From Clostridia bacterium (GTDB lineage: Bacteria; Bacillota; Clostridia; TANB77; CAG-465), in the NCBI GenBank assembly GCA_030524345.1, contig JAUNGP010000003.1:67775-131774 (forward strand): DNA of 64,000 bases, written 5' to 3'. Each line of letters opens with the position of its first letter. Positions within the stretch are counted from its first letter, which is position 1. The notes beneath the pieces are model-generated. The model had not been told where the DNA came from. It saw nothing but the letters and a program-made list of their open reading frames with translations, and ran no database searches. Below, piece by piece: positions 16,879 through 26,196 of this stretch. The position numbers and the translations under genes are program-made.

Positions 16879-17523
16879 TTAAAGAAATTGAATCCACATA
16901 GCACTAATCGTTCCGCAAAGATAAATGAGAGTATCAATACTACAAAGTACAATTCCGATAATGGCTAAAGCTTTTAATGAAGATTTTATACCTGTAGCTC
17001 CGATGACAATGCCAGATATAGTAAGTATAAATGCTAAACATACTGGAAATGGTATAAATAAACAAAGAAACATAATGATACCAAGTACTAAAGATACAAT
17101 GGCTGCAGTTTTCATATCCGGATTTAATTCATATTTTGCCTCTTTCAAATCATCCACATCAGCAATTTCTTTATCAATTGTATTTCTATTAATAACTTCA
17201 TCTTCTGTAGCATTAAAAAGTATGATAATACTATTTATAATTCCTTTTAACTCTTTCTTAGGAACACATGCAACAAAATCATCATCTACACCAAATTCAT
17301 TTCCAAAAGCTTTAATCCATGCTACTACCTTTAAAACTCCATCTTTGATATATATTTTCATATATTGTGGATTGGTAAATCCAGGTACAGCATTTTTTAC
17401 TAATACCTCTTCTCCATTATATTTTTTATTTTTATAACCATTTTTGATTAGAAACTCTTCCATAATTTTATGTATTTCTTCACTATTCTTGTCCATTTTT
17501 ATAATCAATATTTGTCTTGCCAT
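16879..17523 (-). CDS. hypothetical membrane protein with DUF4190-like C-terminus
   Basis: A 214-residue protein. The first ~130 residues are soluble and look like a small alpha/beta domain (QILIIKMDKNSEEIHKIMEE). The C-terminal part (about 135-210) holds two or three membrane helices with Gly-rich turns (GIVIGATGIKSSLKALAIIG), similar to DUF4190. It begins 9 bases after the uvrB stop and is probably cotranscribed with it, which may be incidental. Function unknown. Confidence 0.78.
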   Translation of the reverse strand: MARQILIIKMDKNSEEIHKIMEEFLIKNGYKNKKYNGEEVLVKNAVPGFTNPQYMKIYIKDGVLKVVAWIKAFGNEFGVDDDFVACVPKKELKGIINSIIILFNATEDEVINRNTIDKEIADVDDLKEAKYELNPDMKTAAIVSLVLGIIMFLCLFIPFPVCLAFILTISGIVIGATGIKSSLKALAIIGIVLCSIDTLIYLCGTISAMWIQFL

Positions 17524-17532
17524 ATCAACACC

Positions 17533-19488
17533 TTATCCCTTCATCTTTTTTAGCTCTTCTATAAAATCTCTAATAGAAGCAGCTTTTTCAAATTCATACT
17601 TTCTTGCATAAGTCATCATTTCTTCAGTAAGTCTTTCAATTGTTTCTTCTATACTTTCACCTTTTTGAATATCAATTTTCTCTGCTTCCTCTTCCTCAAA
17701 AGTCGCTTTTACACTGTCTCTTACATCTTTTACAATAGTTTGTGGTATAATTCCATGTTTCTTGTTATATGCCATTTGTATCTTTCTTCTTCTATTTGTT
17801 TCATGAATTGCATGATCCATTGAATCAGTTAGTTCATCTGCATACATAATCACTCGACCTCTAACATTTCTTGCGGCTCTACCAATGATCTGAATCAGAG
17901 ATCTCTCACTTCTTAAAAATCCTTCTTTATCTGCATCAAGTATTGCAACAAGAGACACTTCTGGAATATCCAATCCCTCTCTTAGCAAGTTAATTCCAAC
18001 TAAAACGTCAAATTTTCCAAGTCTTAGATCACGTATAATTTCAAGTCTATCTAAGGCTTCTATATCTGAATGCATATATCTGACTTTAACACCTTTATCA
18101 CTAAAATAACTAGAGAGTTCCTCAGCCATTTTTTTAGTTAGTGTTGTCACTAAAACTCTTTCACCACGTGCAACCACCTCATTTATGTTCTCTAGTAAAT
18201 CTTCTATTTGACCTTCTGTTGGTTTTACAACAATTTCAGGATCCAAAAGTCCTGTTGGCCTTATAATCTGTTCTGCTAAATTTTCCGCATGTTCTGCCTC
18301 ATATTCTGCAGGAGTTGCACTAACAAATATTCTTTTTTTGGCTCTTTCTTCCCATTCCTTAAATTTCAATGGCCTATTGTCAAAAGCAGACGGAAGTCTA
18401 AAACCATTATCTACTAAGGATTCCTTCCTTGCCCTATCGCCATTATACATTCCTCGAATTTGTGGAATAGTAACATGGGACTCATCAATAACAACTAAAA
18501 AATCGTCTCCAAAATAATCAAATAATGTATATGGTGTACTTCCAGGAGCACGCCCTGTAAGAACCGCAGAATAATTCTCAATTCCTTGGCAAAAGCCAGT
18601 CTCTTTTAACATTTCAATATCAAAATTTGTTCTTTGCTCAATTCTATATGCTTCTACCACCTTATCTTGTTCCTTAAAATATTTAATTCTTTCTTCTAAT
18701 TCTTCCTGAATTTTAGGAATTGCCTCATCTATCTTTTCTTTTTGAATCACATAATGCGATTTAGGATAGATAAACTCATGTTTAGAAGTAGCATTGACTT
18801 TACCTGTTATTGGGTCTATAAGACATACTCTATCTATTTCATCGCCAAAGAATTCAAGTCTAATTGCTTCCTCAGAGCTATCAGCAGGAAAGATATCTAC
18901 AATATCTCCTTTGACTCTAAAGTTTCCCCTCAAAAATTCCATATCACTTCTTGTATATTGCATTTCAATCAGTCGATTTAGAATCTCTTCTCTGGATTTT
19001 ACCATTCCAGGTCGTACAGAAAGTACCATATTGGTATAATCATCAGGTGAACCTAAAGAATAAATTGAGGAAACACTGGCAATAATAATAACATCTTTTC
19101 TTTCAAATAAAGCAGCTGTAGCACTATGACGTAGTTTATCTATTTCATCGTTAATTTGACTATCTTTTTCTATATATGTATCCGTAGAGGCAATATATGC
19201 TTCTGGTTGATAATAATCATAATATGATATAAAGTATTCTACAGCGTTTTCTGGAAAAAATTCTTTGAACTCACTATATAACTGGCCTGCCAATGTCTTG
19301 TTATGTGTCATTATGATAGTTGGTTTTTGTACTTGCTCAATAACATTTGCTATTGTAAAAGTTTTACCAGATCCCGTAACGCCTAAAAGTGTCTGATCAT
19401 GATATCCTTTCTTTATCCCATTAACCAATTTTTCAATGGCTTCTGGTTGATCACCAGTTGGCTTAAATTTTGAATGTAATTTAAACAT
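17533..19488 (-). CDS. uvrB: excinuclease ABC subunit UvrB
   Basis: The damage-verifying helicase-like subunit of nucleotide excision repair. At 651 residues it is full length: Walker A GVTGSGKT (about 38-45), the beta-hairpin region [16 protein letters not shown] (motif II), QIIGRAARN (motif VI) and a C-terminal UVR motif ([20 protein letters not shown]) for contact with UvrC. The start follows GAGGAGG. A plausible LexA-type box lies just after its -10 element. uvrA and uvrC are not in the window. Confidence 0.97.
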   Translation of the reverse strand: MFKLHSKFKPTGDQPEAIEKLVNGIKKGYHDQTLLGVTGSGKTFTIANVIEQVQKPTIIMTHNKTLAGQLYSEFKEFFPENAVEYFISYYDYYQPEAYIASTDTYIEKDSQINDEIDKLRHSATAALFERKDVIIIASVSSIYSLGSPDDYTNMVLSVRPGMVKSREEILNRLIEMQYTRSDMEFLRGNFRVKGDIVDIFPADSSEEAIRLEFFGDEIDRVCLIDPITGKVNATSKHEFIYPKSHYVIQKEKIDEAIPKIQEELEERIKYFKEQDKVVEAYRIEQRTNFDIEMLKETGFCQGIENYSAVLTGRAPGSTPYTLFDYFGDDFLVVIDESHVTIPQIRGMYNGDRARKESLVDNGFRLPSAFDNRPLKFKEWEERAKKRIFVSATPAEYEAEHAENLAEQIIRPTGLLDPEIVVKPTEGQIEDLLENINEVVARGERVLVTTLTKKMAEELSSYFSDKGVKVRYMHSDIEALDRLEIIRDLRLGKFDVLVGINLLREGLDIPEVSLVAILDADKEGFLRSERSLIQIIGRAARNVRGRVIMYADELTDSMDHAIHETNRRRKIQMAYNKKHGIIPQTIVKDVRDSVKATFEEEEAEKIDIQKGESIEETIERLTEEMMTYARKYEFEKAASIRDFIEELKKMKG

Positions 19489-19518
19489 GTTTACCTCCTC
19501 ATGCTCTCTTACCCAAAA

Positions 19519-19561
19519 GAACTATTGTTTTTATTATATCATGATTCATCAATAATAACAA
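19519..19561 (-). promoter_or_regulatory. uvrB promoter with possible LexA box
   Basis: On the minus strand TTGTTA and TATAAT (with TG extension) are spaced 17 bases. Immediately downstream, 19519-19530 reads AAACAATAGTTC, one base off the Gram-positive SOS pattern GAAC-N4-GTTC. Confidence 0.45.
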
Positions 19562-19642
19562 TCCCACGACACTATATAGGAAAAAAATATACAGGCTAAA
19601 AAAGAAGGAGTAATGAATCCCCCTCTAAAACCATTTACCTAT

Positions 19643-20359
19643 TTAGTTTTTTATCATAGAAATTAGTAAATCTAACAATTCTTCTTTAGTAATTCCCTTT
19701 GTCTCTATATCAAAATGAACTCCATTATAACTAAATACTACTATATACATATCCTTAAATTCTGATATTTCAAACTCAGTATCACTTATTTTAGATTTTT
19801 CTTCTACATCATCGATTTCATAATCTCTTAATGGTTCGCCAATCTCAGAAAATCTAACTTTTATCGTTTTTTCATTATTTTCTGTAGCGTACAAAAATAC
19901 ATAATCGTGTAATATGTCATATTCTTTTTCAATAGATTCTTTTGCGCTTTCATTACAGTTTGTATAAACTGCATAACTACTTGCTAATTTTAAATTTTCT
20001 GGCAAAGTAATCTGATTGATAAAGTTAATATTTTCAGGAATACTTACTATTTTGATCTCCTTTACATCTAAATCTGAAGATAACTGCAAATAACTTTTAG
20101 AATTTAATTTATTAATATTTAATTCAACCTCAATACTTTTACCATCGCCTTCTGCAACAGCGATTTCATTATCTATACTCATATTTTTTGTATAACTAAG
20201 GGCAGCAAATACGATTACCATTACTAATACAAATGTAGGTATTAGTAGGTATCCTAATTTTTTACTATCATTTTTATTTTCTATTTTTGATAAAATCTCT
20301 TCATAATTTTTATTTTTATCAAATTCTTTCTCCATTTTCTTTTTCAAATCATTGTACAT
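19643..20359 (-). CDS. putative anti-sigma factor (single-pass)
   Basis: A 238-residue protein with a short N-terminal cytoplasmic helix region (about 1-50), one membrane segment (about 56-76) and an extracytoplasmic domain rich in acidic residues. The layout fits anti-sigma factors and so does the position: its 5' end overlaps the ECF sigma gene. I prefer ATG 20359 (AAGG at 8 bases); upstream GTG/ATG codons lie too close to the ribosome binding site. No zinc-finger motif is visible. The signal sensed is unknown. Confidence 0.72.
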   Translation of the reverse strand: MYNDLKKKMEKEFDKNKNYEEILSKIENKNDSKKLGYLLIPTFVLVMVIVFAALSYTKNMSIDNEIAVAEGDGKSIEVELNINKLNSKSYLQLSSDLDVKEIKIVSIPENINFINQITLPENLKLASSYAVYTNCNESAKESIEKEYDILHDYVFLYATENNEKTIKVRFSEIGEPLRDYEIDDVEEKSKISDTEFEISEFKDMYIVVFSYNGVHFDIETKGITKEELLDLLISMIKN

Positions 20360-20894
20360 TTTCATCACCTTCTATCTTGGTATTTTCTTTCATTTCTTTT
20401 AATGTTCTATACAAAAGATTTTTAACATTAGACTCACTTATATTAAGTTCTACTGCAATTTCTGATATTTTTAAATCCAAATAATAATATAAATAGAAAA
20501 TTTTTATCACTCTGCTATCTTTTTTCTTAATATATCTTAAAACACTCTCCGCACTTAACTTTGTTAATATTGTATCTTCTAGGTCAAAATCTGCAGGTAT
20601 ATCTATTTCCATTTCATCTTTACTATTCCAAAATGAAAACATTTTTACTTTATAAAATATGCCATAATATCTTTGTATCTTTTTCTTTGCAATACCAATC
20701 ACATAATTGATAATATTATCTATCACCAAATAATCTTTTCTTTTTAAAATATGGTATAATTCTACATATGTATCCTGAATTAAATCATTAACATCACAAA
20801 TATTAGAGCACTTGCACATGATATATTTTAATACTGGATGATATGTTAAATTGTATATATTTTCAAAATCTTTTAAGGAAACTTGCGTACTCAT
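20349..20894 (-). CDS. ECF-type RNA polymerase sigma factor
   Basis: A 181-residue sigma-70-family protein. Region 2 holds DVNDLIQDTYVELYHIL (about 33-50) and region 4 holds the helix-turn-helix LKISEIAVELNISESNVKNLLYRTLKEMKE (core about 143-170). Region 3 is absent, as in ECF sigma factors. It starts behind AAAGGAGAA and overlaps the putative anti-sigma gene. The regulon is not visible, apart from likely autoregulation. Confidence 0.9.
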   Translation of the reverse strand: MSTQVSLKDFENIYNLTYHPVLKYIMCKCSNICDVNDLIQDTYVELYHILKRKDYLVIDNIINYVIGIAKKKIQRYYGIFYKVKMFSFWNSKDEMEIDIPADFDLEDTILTKLSAESVLRYIKKKDSRVIKIFYLYYYLDLKISEIAVELNISESNVKNLLYRTLKEMKENTKIEGDENVQ

Positions 20895-20966
20895 AACATT
20901 CTCCTTTCACTATATAGTGTCATATTTTTAAAATAAAGTTTCAATTTTTTAAGAAATAGACAAAAA

Positions 20967-20990
20967 CAAGTAATTGTTTCAAATTACTTG
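20967..20990 (-). terminator. terminator after GIY-YIG gene
   Basis: Stem CAAGTAATT/AATTACTTG with a short loop and a T5 run on the minus strand. Confidence 0.8.
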
Positions 20991-21018
20991 CCAGATTATT
21001 TTTATGTTACTTTTCAAG

Positions 21019-21324
21019 CTATATCATTTTGATGTATCGATCCACCTCTATTTTATTTTCAAATACTTCTTCTAAATGATTATATATGATCAATTTTTCT
21101 TTTTGAATTTTAGATAATTTCTTAATATGAAACTCCAGCTTTGAAGCTAAAGCTCTATTTTCAGTTTTCCATACACTCTCTATTTTTATGGCTGTATGAT
21201 TGAATGTATATTTTGCGCATTTTTTATCTTTACTAACGTGTTCTCTCATTCTACGCTCTACATCAGTAGTAATTCCAGTGTAAAGTGAATTATCTTCACA
21301 TCTTAACATATAGACATAATACAT
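21019..21324 (-). CDS. GIY-YIG nuclease superfamily protein
   Basis: A 101-residue stand-alone GIY-YIG domain of the UPF0213/YhbQ type: YYVYMLRCEDNSLYTGITTD carries the two motif strands (here YVY and YTG), followed by the conserved Arg (ERRMREH) and Glu (around 66). YhbQ proteins are thought to act in DNA damage responses. Isolated gene with a terminator after it. Confidence 0.9.
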   Translation of the reverse strand: MYYVYMLRCEDNSLYTGITTDVERRMREHVSKDKKCAKYTFNHTAIKIESVWKTENRALASKLEFHIKKLSKIQKEKLIIYNHLEEVFENKIEVDRYIKMI

Positions 21325-21409
21325 ATTTTACCTCTTACAAATTACTACTTCATATTATCATAAATATAAAAAATTAGCAATTATTACTTTTTCACCTTTA
21401 TTATTTTTT

Positions 21410-21678
21410 CTACCATAAAATATTATAGGCATATTGATATTTATTTTTATTTACAGTTAAAAATGCAATACTAACAACTAATGCTAAAAGCTCTGCTGCA
21501 ACAACTACAAGCCAAATTCCATTTAATCCCCATATAGCAGGAAGAATAAGTATCATTGCTACTTAAAATACAAATGTTCTTAAAAATGATATTGCCGCTG
21601 AAACCGTTCCATTATTTAGTGCAGTAAAAAATGATGAGCTAAATATATTAAATCCGCTAATGATATAGGAAATAGCAA
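21410..21678 (-). pseudogene. MATE-family efflux transporter, C-terminal remnant
   Basis: Translation of the minus strand gives the last ~85 residues of a MATE multidrug exporter: ISGFNIFSSSFFTALNNGTV, SFLRTFVF, then ILPAIWGLNGIWLVVVAAEL and a final NKNKYQYA. One in-frame TAA replaces a codon after RTFVF. The N-terminal ~360 residues are gone. At the upstream edge the sequence passes directly into a truncated HxlR regulator on the opposite strand, so a deletion removed the front halves of both genes. Confidence 0.8.
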
Positions 21679-21679
21679 A

Positions 21680-21895
21680 ATGATAATGAAAAAATTTGGA
21701 GAACTGAAAAAGTCAGTAAACAACATTTCTCTAAAAACACTCACAAGCAATTTAAGACAAATGGAAACGTCTGACATTATACAAATGTATGCAGAAGTAC
21801 CACCCAAAGTAGAATATGATTTAGGTCTCTCTTTAAAACCAGTTTTAGATTCTATGGTAAAATGGGGCGAAAACTATCGCACAATAAAAAACTAA
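21680..21895 (+). pseudogene. HxlR-family regulator, N-terminally truncated
   Basis: The 71-codon frame shows HxlR signatures: FGELKKSVNNISLKTLTSNLRQME, then AEVPPKVEY and LKPVLDSMVKWGENYR. The first ~40 residues of the winged helix (the usual CP and GGKW region) are missing, two residues are missing before AEVPP, and the TEL segment before GLSLKP is deleted. It is very likely non-functional. In clostridia HxlR genes are often divergent from MATE exporters, which is the arrangement seen here minus the middle. Confidence 0.75.
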
Positions 21896-21925
21896 ATCCT
21901 TATTAATCAACGGATTTAGTTTTTT
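21886..21925. terminator. bidirectional terminator
   Basis: Stem AAAACTAAATCC/GGATTTAGTTTT with a 12-base loop and T/A runs, between the HxlR remnant and a convergent gene. Confidence 0.8.
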
Positions 21926-21930
21926 GTTCA

Positions 21931-22566
21931 TTAATAGAGCTTTTCAGGAAAAAACATCCCTCTTATCATTAAATAAATTCCTACCACAATAAAGAGAATA
22001 GGTATGATGATCCATATTCTAAAAACTGTAAATAATTCTACTATTGAAATTTCGTTTGCCTGTATATATATGATACCAATACCCATTGCAAAAAAAACAA
22101 TGCCTATTACGATATCTAAAGGATTCATTCTAAAATGAGCAAAATATCCCAACGTATATATATATCCCAATATGAAAAGCAATGGAACGGCTATAAACAT
22201 AAATCCAAATAGTATCAATAGACTATAGCGATTTGTACCCAAAATAATTGCCTCTTTAGGATTATCGGGATTATACATAATCGTCTTTTCACTACCTTTT
22301 TGCGGAACATAACCAATACCATAATCTGTTGACACGATATATTCTTCATCATTTACAATATAGGAATAAGTAAGTCTATATGTTGTATTTCTTCCGCGTC
22401 TACTGTTTGAATAAATACTATAATCCAAAAGATATCCTGTAACTGTTTCATATTGTTTTGTCTTCTTACTTAAGTCATGAGATCCATGAACCCCAATACA
22501 CAACATAAAGATTCCACATACCATACAGATGACAATCAGTACAGCAGATATGATTTTTGCTTTCAT
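21931..22566 (-). CDS. DUF3592-domain membrane protein
   Basis: About 211 residues with an N-terminal membrane segment, a beta-rich extracytoplasmic DUF3592 domain (about 40-105; the YRLTYSYIVNDEEY and YNPDNPKEAII pieces are typical), then three membrane helices. DUF3592 proteins have no known activity. The start is uncertain: ATG 22566 has GGAG only 3 bases away, and a GTG at 22578 is also open. It is 24 bases after another membrane protein gene. Confidence 0.82.
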   Translation of the reverse strand: MKAKIISAVLIVICMVCGIFMLCIGVHGSHDLSKKTKQYETVTGYLLDYSIYSNSRRGRNTTYRLTYSYIVNDEEYIVSTDYGIGYVPQKGSEKTIMYNPDNPKEAIILGTNRYSLLILFGFMFIAVPLLFILGYIYTLGYFAHFRMNPLDIVIGIVFFAMGIGIIYIQANEISIVELFTVFRIWIIIPILFIVVGIYLMIRGMFFPEKLY

Positions 22567-22590
22567 ACACTCCACCACTTTCCAATATAA

Positions 22591-23373
22591 CTACCTTAAT
22601 GGTATTTCTTTTTGATTATTTTCCTCTAATGCTTGAATAAAAGTTAATTGATTGCTTCTTGGTTTTAATTGCTCAGTAAAATGAGAAGAATATAAAATAT
22701 ATAAAGCGAATACATATGGCATACCAAGATTCGTTTCAAGTAGAGAATTTACAAACAAAGTGATCAGCTTATCTGCCCATGAAGCAACCATAGCACTACG
22801 AATTCCGCCGATTAATAAAGCAAATTCCCATCCAAATTGAACTAAAATTCCAATGATTAAAATCCAACCTATTGGTACTTTATGCATACGCTCTTGATGC
22901 CTCATATTCCATAATATGACACCAAAATATCCAATAAATAAAATGAGTGCCATATATCCGTGATATTCTCCTGTAGTACGCTCTATCGTGATTAGTTTTT
23001 CTGTACTTCCAAAAGTATTGGTCAGTAATGGACAGCAAAACCACCAAAGTAATATTAATAATGACCATTCCTTCAAGTTTTTATCACGTGAGATCCAAAG
23101 CCAGATCCATGCAAAATTAGTGAAGCCATAGCTCATACTCATCCATAATAATACCCAAAATAGACTATATCCCTCACTAATACTCCTAGAATGACAAAGC
23201 AGATGAAAGATTCCATAATCTACAATCATATAAAGGACACCTGCAGTAAGTCCTACAATTACTGTCATATACTTTTTCTGTTTTAAAAGTAAAAATAATA
23301 ATATAGTTAAAAATGCTATATCAAACCAAATATACCAAAGACTAAATTGCCTTTGTGCAACTATTTCTCCCAT
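22591..23373 (-). CDS. polytopic membrane protein of unknown function
   Basis: About 260 residues with seven or so membrane helices, rich in Trp. The start is set at ATG 23373 (MGEIVAQRQF) behind GGAGG; a longer frame has no ribosome binding site. No transporter or enzyme motif is visible. It is followed closely by the DUF3592 gene and has its own promoter-like -10 (TGTATAAT) just after the terminator of the upstream gene. Confidence 0.75.
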   Translation of the reverse strand: MGEIVAQRQFSLWYIWFDIAFLTILLFLLLKQKKYMTVIVGLTAGVLYMIVDYGIFHLLCHSRSISEGYSLFWVLLWMSMSYGFTNFAWIWLWISRDKNLKEWSLLILLWWFCCPLLTNTFGSTEKLITIERTTGEYHGYMALILFIGYFGVILWNMRHQERMHKVPIGWILIIGILVQFGWEFALLIGGIRSAMVASWADKLITLFVNSLLETNLGMPYVFALYILYSSHFTEQLKPRSNQLTFIQALEENNQKEIPLR

Positions 23374-23441
23374 TTTCCTTTCCTCCAATTGATCATTTGA
23401 TTTTTTACGTATATTATCATTATACACTAAAAATAATAAAA

Positions 23442-23464
23442 AGAATAGTCATGAAAACTATTCT
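23442..23464 (-). terminator. terminator after BrkB-family gene
   Basis: Stem AGAATAGT/ACTATTCT with a T5 run on the minus strand. The flanking sequence TTTTTAGTGTATAAT, which also carries the next promoter's -10, recurs at the terminator at 27710. Confidence 0.75.
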
Positions 23465-23482
23465 ATGAAAATCAATGTAAAA

Positions 23483-24331
23483 CTATATGATATTCCTTCT
23501 ATTGTTCTTGGTCTTTCCAATACAATAAAGCTTATTAATCTCTGCCCCTAAAAATATGATATAAAAGCAAGCATATGTCCACATCATAACTAACATTAAT
23601 GCTGTTAAACTACCATAAGTTGTTGAAAAACTTTTAAATATATCCAAATATTTAGAAAATATAAAAGATATGATATTTAGTGCGAACGAACCAAATACTG
23701 CTCCACGAATTTGGCTTTTAAAAGTGGTTTTGTGTCCAGGTAAAAATTTATAAATACATAAAAATACTATAAAAGTAATTACTATAATGATAATATAGGT
23801 AATTCCTTTAGAAAGGATCGTATAATTATCTAACAAGTTAAAATATCTTTTAATGATAGAAATAATAGTATTTCCAAATACTAATATCACGAGTCCTACC
23901 ACCATTAGCACAATCAATCCCATTGTTTTTAATAATGACATAAATTTCAAGTATAAAAAAGATCTACTTTGATTATCATCAGAATCATATACTAGACGTA
24001 GTCCCTTCATTAGTGCAAAAGAGCCTTTATCTGCTGCAAATAATGTAAATATTAGTGAAATGGAAATTGTTCCTATCGATTTTGAATACACTTCTTGAAT
24101 AACTCCTAGTATGATTTCTCTCATACTAGTGGGTAATATTTTTGATATCATATAAAATAATTGCTGTGGCTCTATATTGGTATACTGAACTAAAGTAAGT
24201 AATAAAATGATAAACGGTATAAAAGACAATATAACATAATAAGAGCACTCTGCTGAAAATTCACTGATATGGTCTCCCTTTACATGATCTACTATATTTT
24301 TTATGACGACTGATTTACTTTTTATATTCAT
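23483..24331 (-). CDS. YihY/BrkB family membrane protein
   Basis: A 282-residue protein of the YihY/virulence-factor BrkB family (once called ribonuclease BN, which proved wrong for its E. coli member). It has six membrane helices and the N-terminal pattern HISEFSAECSYYVILSFIPFIILLL. The C-terminal YGSLTALMLVMMWTYACFYIIFLGAEIN stretch (split here into recognisable halves YGSLTAL and LGAEIN) is the most conserved part of the family. Function is unknown. Confidence 0.9.
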   Translation of the reverse strand: MNIKSKSVVIKNIVDHVKGDHISEFSAECSYYVILSFIPFIILLLTLVQYTNIEPQQLFYMISKILPTSMREIILGVIQEVYSKSIGTISISLIFTLFAADKGSFALMKGLRLVYDSDDNQSRSFLYLKFMSLLKTMGLIVLMVVGLVILVFGNTIISIIKRYFNLLDNYTILSKGITYIIIIVITFIVFLCIYKFLPGHKTTFKSQIRGAVFGSFALNIISFIFSKYLDIFKSFSTTYGSLTALMLVMMWTYACFYIIFLGAEINKLYCIGKTKNNRRNII

Positions 24332-24400
24332 ATAACATCCTTTTTTATTTTCTTACATTACAACGTATCATTTTATATGAATATTATTCTCAAATCTCAA

Positions 24401-24721
24401 TCATTTATGTGATTGCTTTTTATTATTTTTTACTAACAAATCCTTGCAAGTATCTATGATGATTTCCTTTACTCTATTTGGATCATCGATTTCCTCTACT
24501 AAATACATAGGCTTAGCGCCATCATATGGTATTACTTCTTGCATATGATACCTCTTATTACCATTTACCATCTTAACAAGGAATCGATTATCATAAATTC
24601 CACCAAATAATATTTGATTATAATAAAGTAAATATTCCCCCATCATAGTTTTGCAAGTAATGTTTTCTAACAAACTTAACTTATCTAATACAAAGTCTTT
24701 ATAATCTTTTGTTGTAGCCAT
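24401..24721 (-). CDS. TfoX/Sxy N-terminal domain protein
   Basis: A 106-residue protein matching the TfoX N-terminal domain: KTMMGEYLLYYNQILFGGI and RFLVKMV. In gamma-proteobacteria TfoX/Sxy activates competence; stand-alone N-terminal domains in Firmicutes have no proven role. It lies 25 bases downstream of a membrane protein gene and may share its message. Confidence 0.85.
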   Translation of the reverse strand: MATTKDYKDFVLDKLSLLENITCKTMMGEYLLYYNQILFGGIYDNRFLVKMVNGNKRYHMQEVIPYDGAKPMYLVEEIDDPNRVKEIIIDTCKDLLVKNNKKQSHK

Positions 24722-24746
24722 ATTTTTTCATCTCACTTTCCATCTT

Positions 24747-25229
24747 TTATTTCACCATTTCTTTTTGGTGATGTAAATGTATTCCTATATGTCCTATTCC
24801 TAACAAGATAACAGAAACTATTAAAAATATGTTTTTACCATAAATTCCCAGTAATAAAAATGCGATAACAGGCAAGGTGGCACCTGCAACGGGAATTCCT
24901 AAAAGGTCACTATAAAAGTCTTTCATTGTTTTACTACTTTTAAAATATCTTATCCAATATATCTCGTATAGAACCATTATTATAAATGCAATTAATAAAA
25001 TCATAGTCCAATTTGAAATAGTATTGATATTAAAATCTCTAAATATCAACACTAGACAAGTCACCAAGACTTCCCCAACTCTTTCAAAAAGTAATAATAT
25101 TTTATTTTCATTTTTTACATACTGATCATAGTTCTTAGGTTTATTTTTACGCCATATGATATTTGGTATCATAAGCATGAGTAAAAATATAAAACCTATA
25201 TATGAAAATCCTAAATGTATATTCATCAT
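24747..25229 (-). CDS. conserved membrane protein, function unknown
   Basis: A 160-residue protein with about five membrane helices. The first part MNIHLGFSYIGFIFLLML and the RKNKPKNYDQYVKNENKILL loop look conserved-family-like. The C-terminus is His-rich (GHIGIHLHHQKEM). Its ATG overlaps the stop of the upstream gene, so translation is coupled. No function can be assigned. Confidence 0.75.
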   Translation of the reverse strand: MMNIHLGFSYIGFIFLLMLMIPNIIWRKNKPKNYDQYVKNENKILLLFERVGEVLVTCLVLIFRDFNINTISNWTMILLIAFIIMVLYEIYWIRYFKSSKTMKDFYSDLLGIPVAGATLPVIAFLLLGIYGKNIFLIVSVILLGIGHIGIHLHHQKEMVK

Positions 25230-26089
25230 TTCCTATCTTCCTTTTTTCTTCCCACAAATTGAAAGCCCAAATACTCTAAAATAGATACAACATATTGATA
25301 CATCAAAACACTATCTTTTTCTATTTCTACATTTTTACTTACTATTTCTTGATGATAAAATTTCCTAATTTTCGCCTGCTTATCTCCTGTACTTCCACCA
25401 TAAATACCAAATAATGTTTCTGCGATTCCAAAAGTAAAAGCATTAATACTACTTTGTAATCCTTTGGTCGTTTTATCAATATCACTTACTCTTCCACAAT
25501 TTTGATATGTCATTGTCTCATATATCCAAGTTTCAAGTATGCCATATAGTTCTAGCCCCTTCATGCTAGCAAAATGATATCCAGTAATATTAGGATTGAT
25601 ATGATCAATCAAATATTGATATGTGATAATATCATTTTTATCTTTTCTAATGCTACTTGCTATGATTCTTAATAAAACATTTTTACTAGTACTATTTTGA
25701 TCATCAAACTTTTCAATTACTTTAATCTCATCTTCACTAAGCTCTCTTAATTTGATTTTGCAAGAATTTCTCTTTGCTAAATAGTCATTCCAAAGGCCTA
25801 GATCATCTTGTATTTCCAATTGAGAAAACATATTTCTAATCGAAAAAAATAATTCCAGGATTCTATCATATTCTTTATCATCTTCTACATGAACTTTGCA
25901 AAAATCATCTATGCAACTATTCTGAAAATGAAAATTTAAAGGTTCGCTTTTTAAATTGATAATAACTGTGAAAAAATACTCATTTTTCATTTCATAGCGC
26001 CATCTAGTATTTTCTATAATCTTATTAAATACATCAGTAGGATTATATCTTTTCTTTAATTTCCCTTTATAATATATTGTACAGCTCAT
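25226..26089 (-). CDS. hypothetical protein
   Basis: About 287 residues, soluble, with no recognised domain. The start is ATG 26089 (MSCTIYYKGKLKKRYNP) with GGAG at about 12 bases; a TTG 21 bases upstream is too close to the binding site. The N-terminal ~90 residues look like a small alpha/beta domain (YFFTVIINLKSEPLNFHF); the rest is helical. Coupled by overlap to the following membrane protein. Confidence 0.7.
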   Translation of the reverse strand: MSCTIYYKGKLKKRYNPTDVFNKIIENTRWRYEMKNEYFFTVIINLKSEPLNFHFQNSCIDDFCKVHVEDDKEYDRILELFFSIRNMFSQLEIQDDLGLWNDYLAKRNSCKIKLRELSEDEIKVIEKFDDQNSTSKNVLLRIIASSIRKDKNDIITYQYLIDHINPNITGYHFASMKGLELYGILETWIYETMTYQNCGRVSDIDKTTKGLQSSINAFTFGIAETLFGIYGGSTGDKQAKIRKFYHQEIVSKNVEIEKDSVLMYQYVVSILEYLGFQFVGRKKEDRK

Positions 26090-26196
26090 TATATAAATTT
26101 CTCCTTTCAAACGCCTATTTAATACTCAAAATAAAAAAGAATGGCAGATAAAACTATTCTATATATGTTTCATCTCTCTTATTCTTATCCAACCTA

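Noticed and set aside
16758-16952. Minus-strand frame of 64 codons after the uvrB-linked membrane protein
   Set aside because: It overlaps the end of that gene in another frame, lacks a ribosome binding site and is low-complexity hydrophobic.
26136-26158. Hairpin AGAATAG/CATTCT after the frameshifted HTH gene as a terminator
   Set aside because: Only about five to six pairs with a poor match; listed only as a weak relative of the two stronger hairpins.
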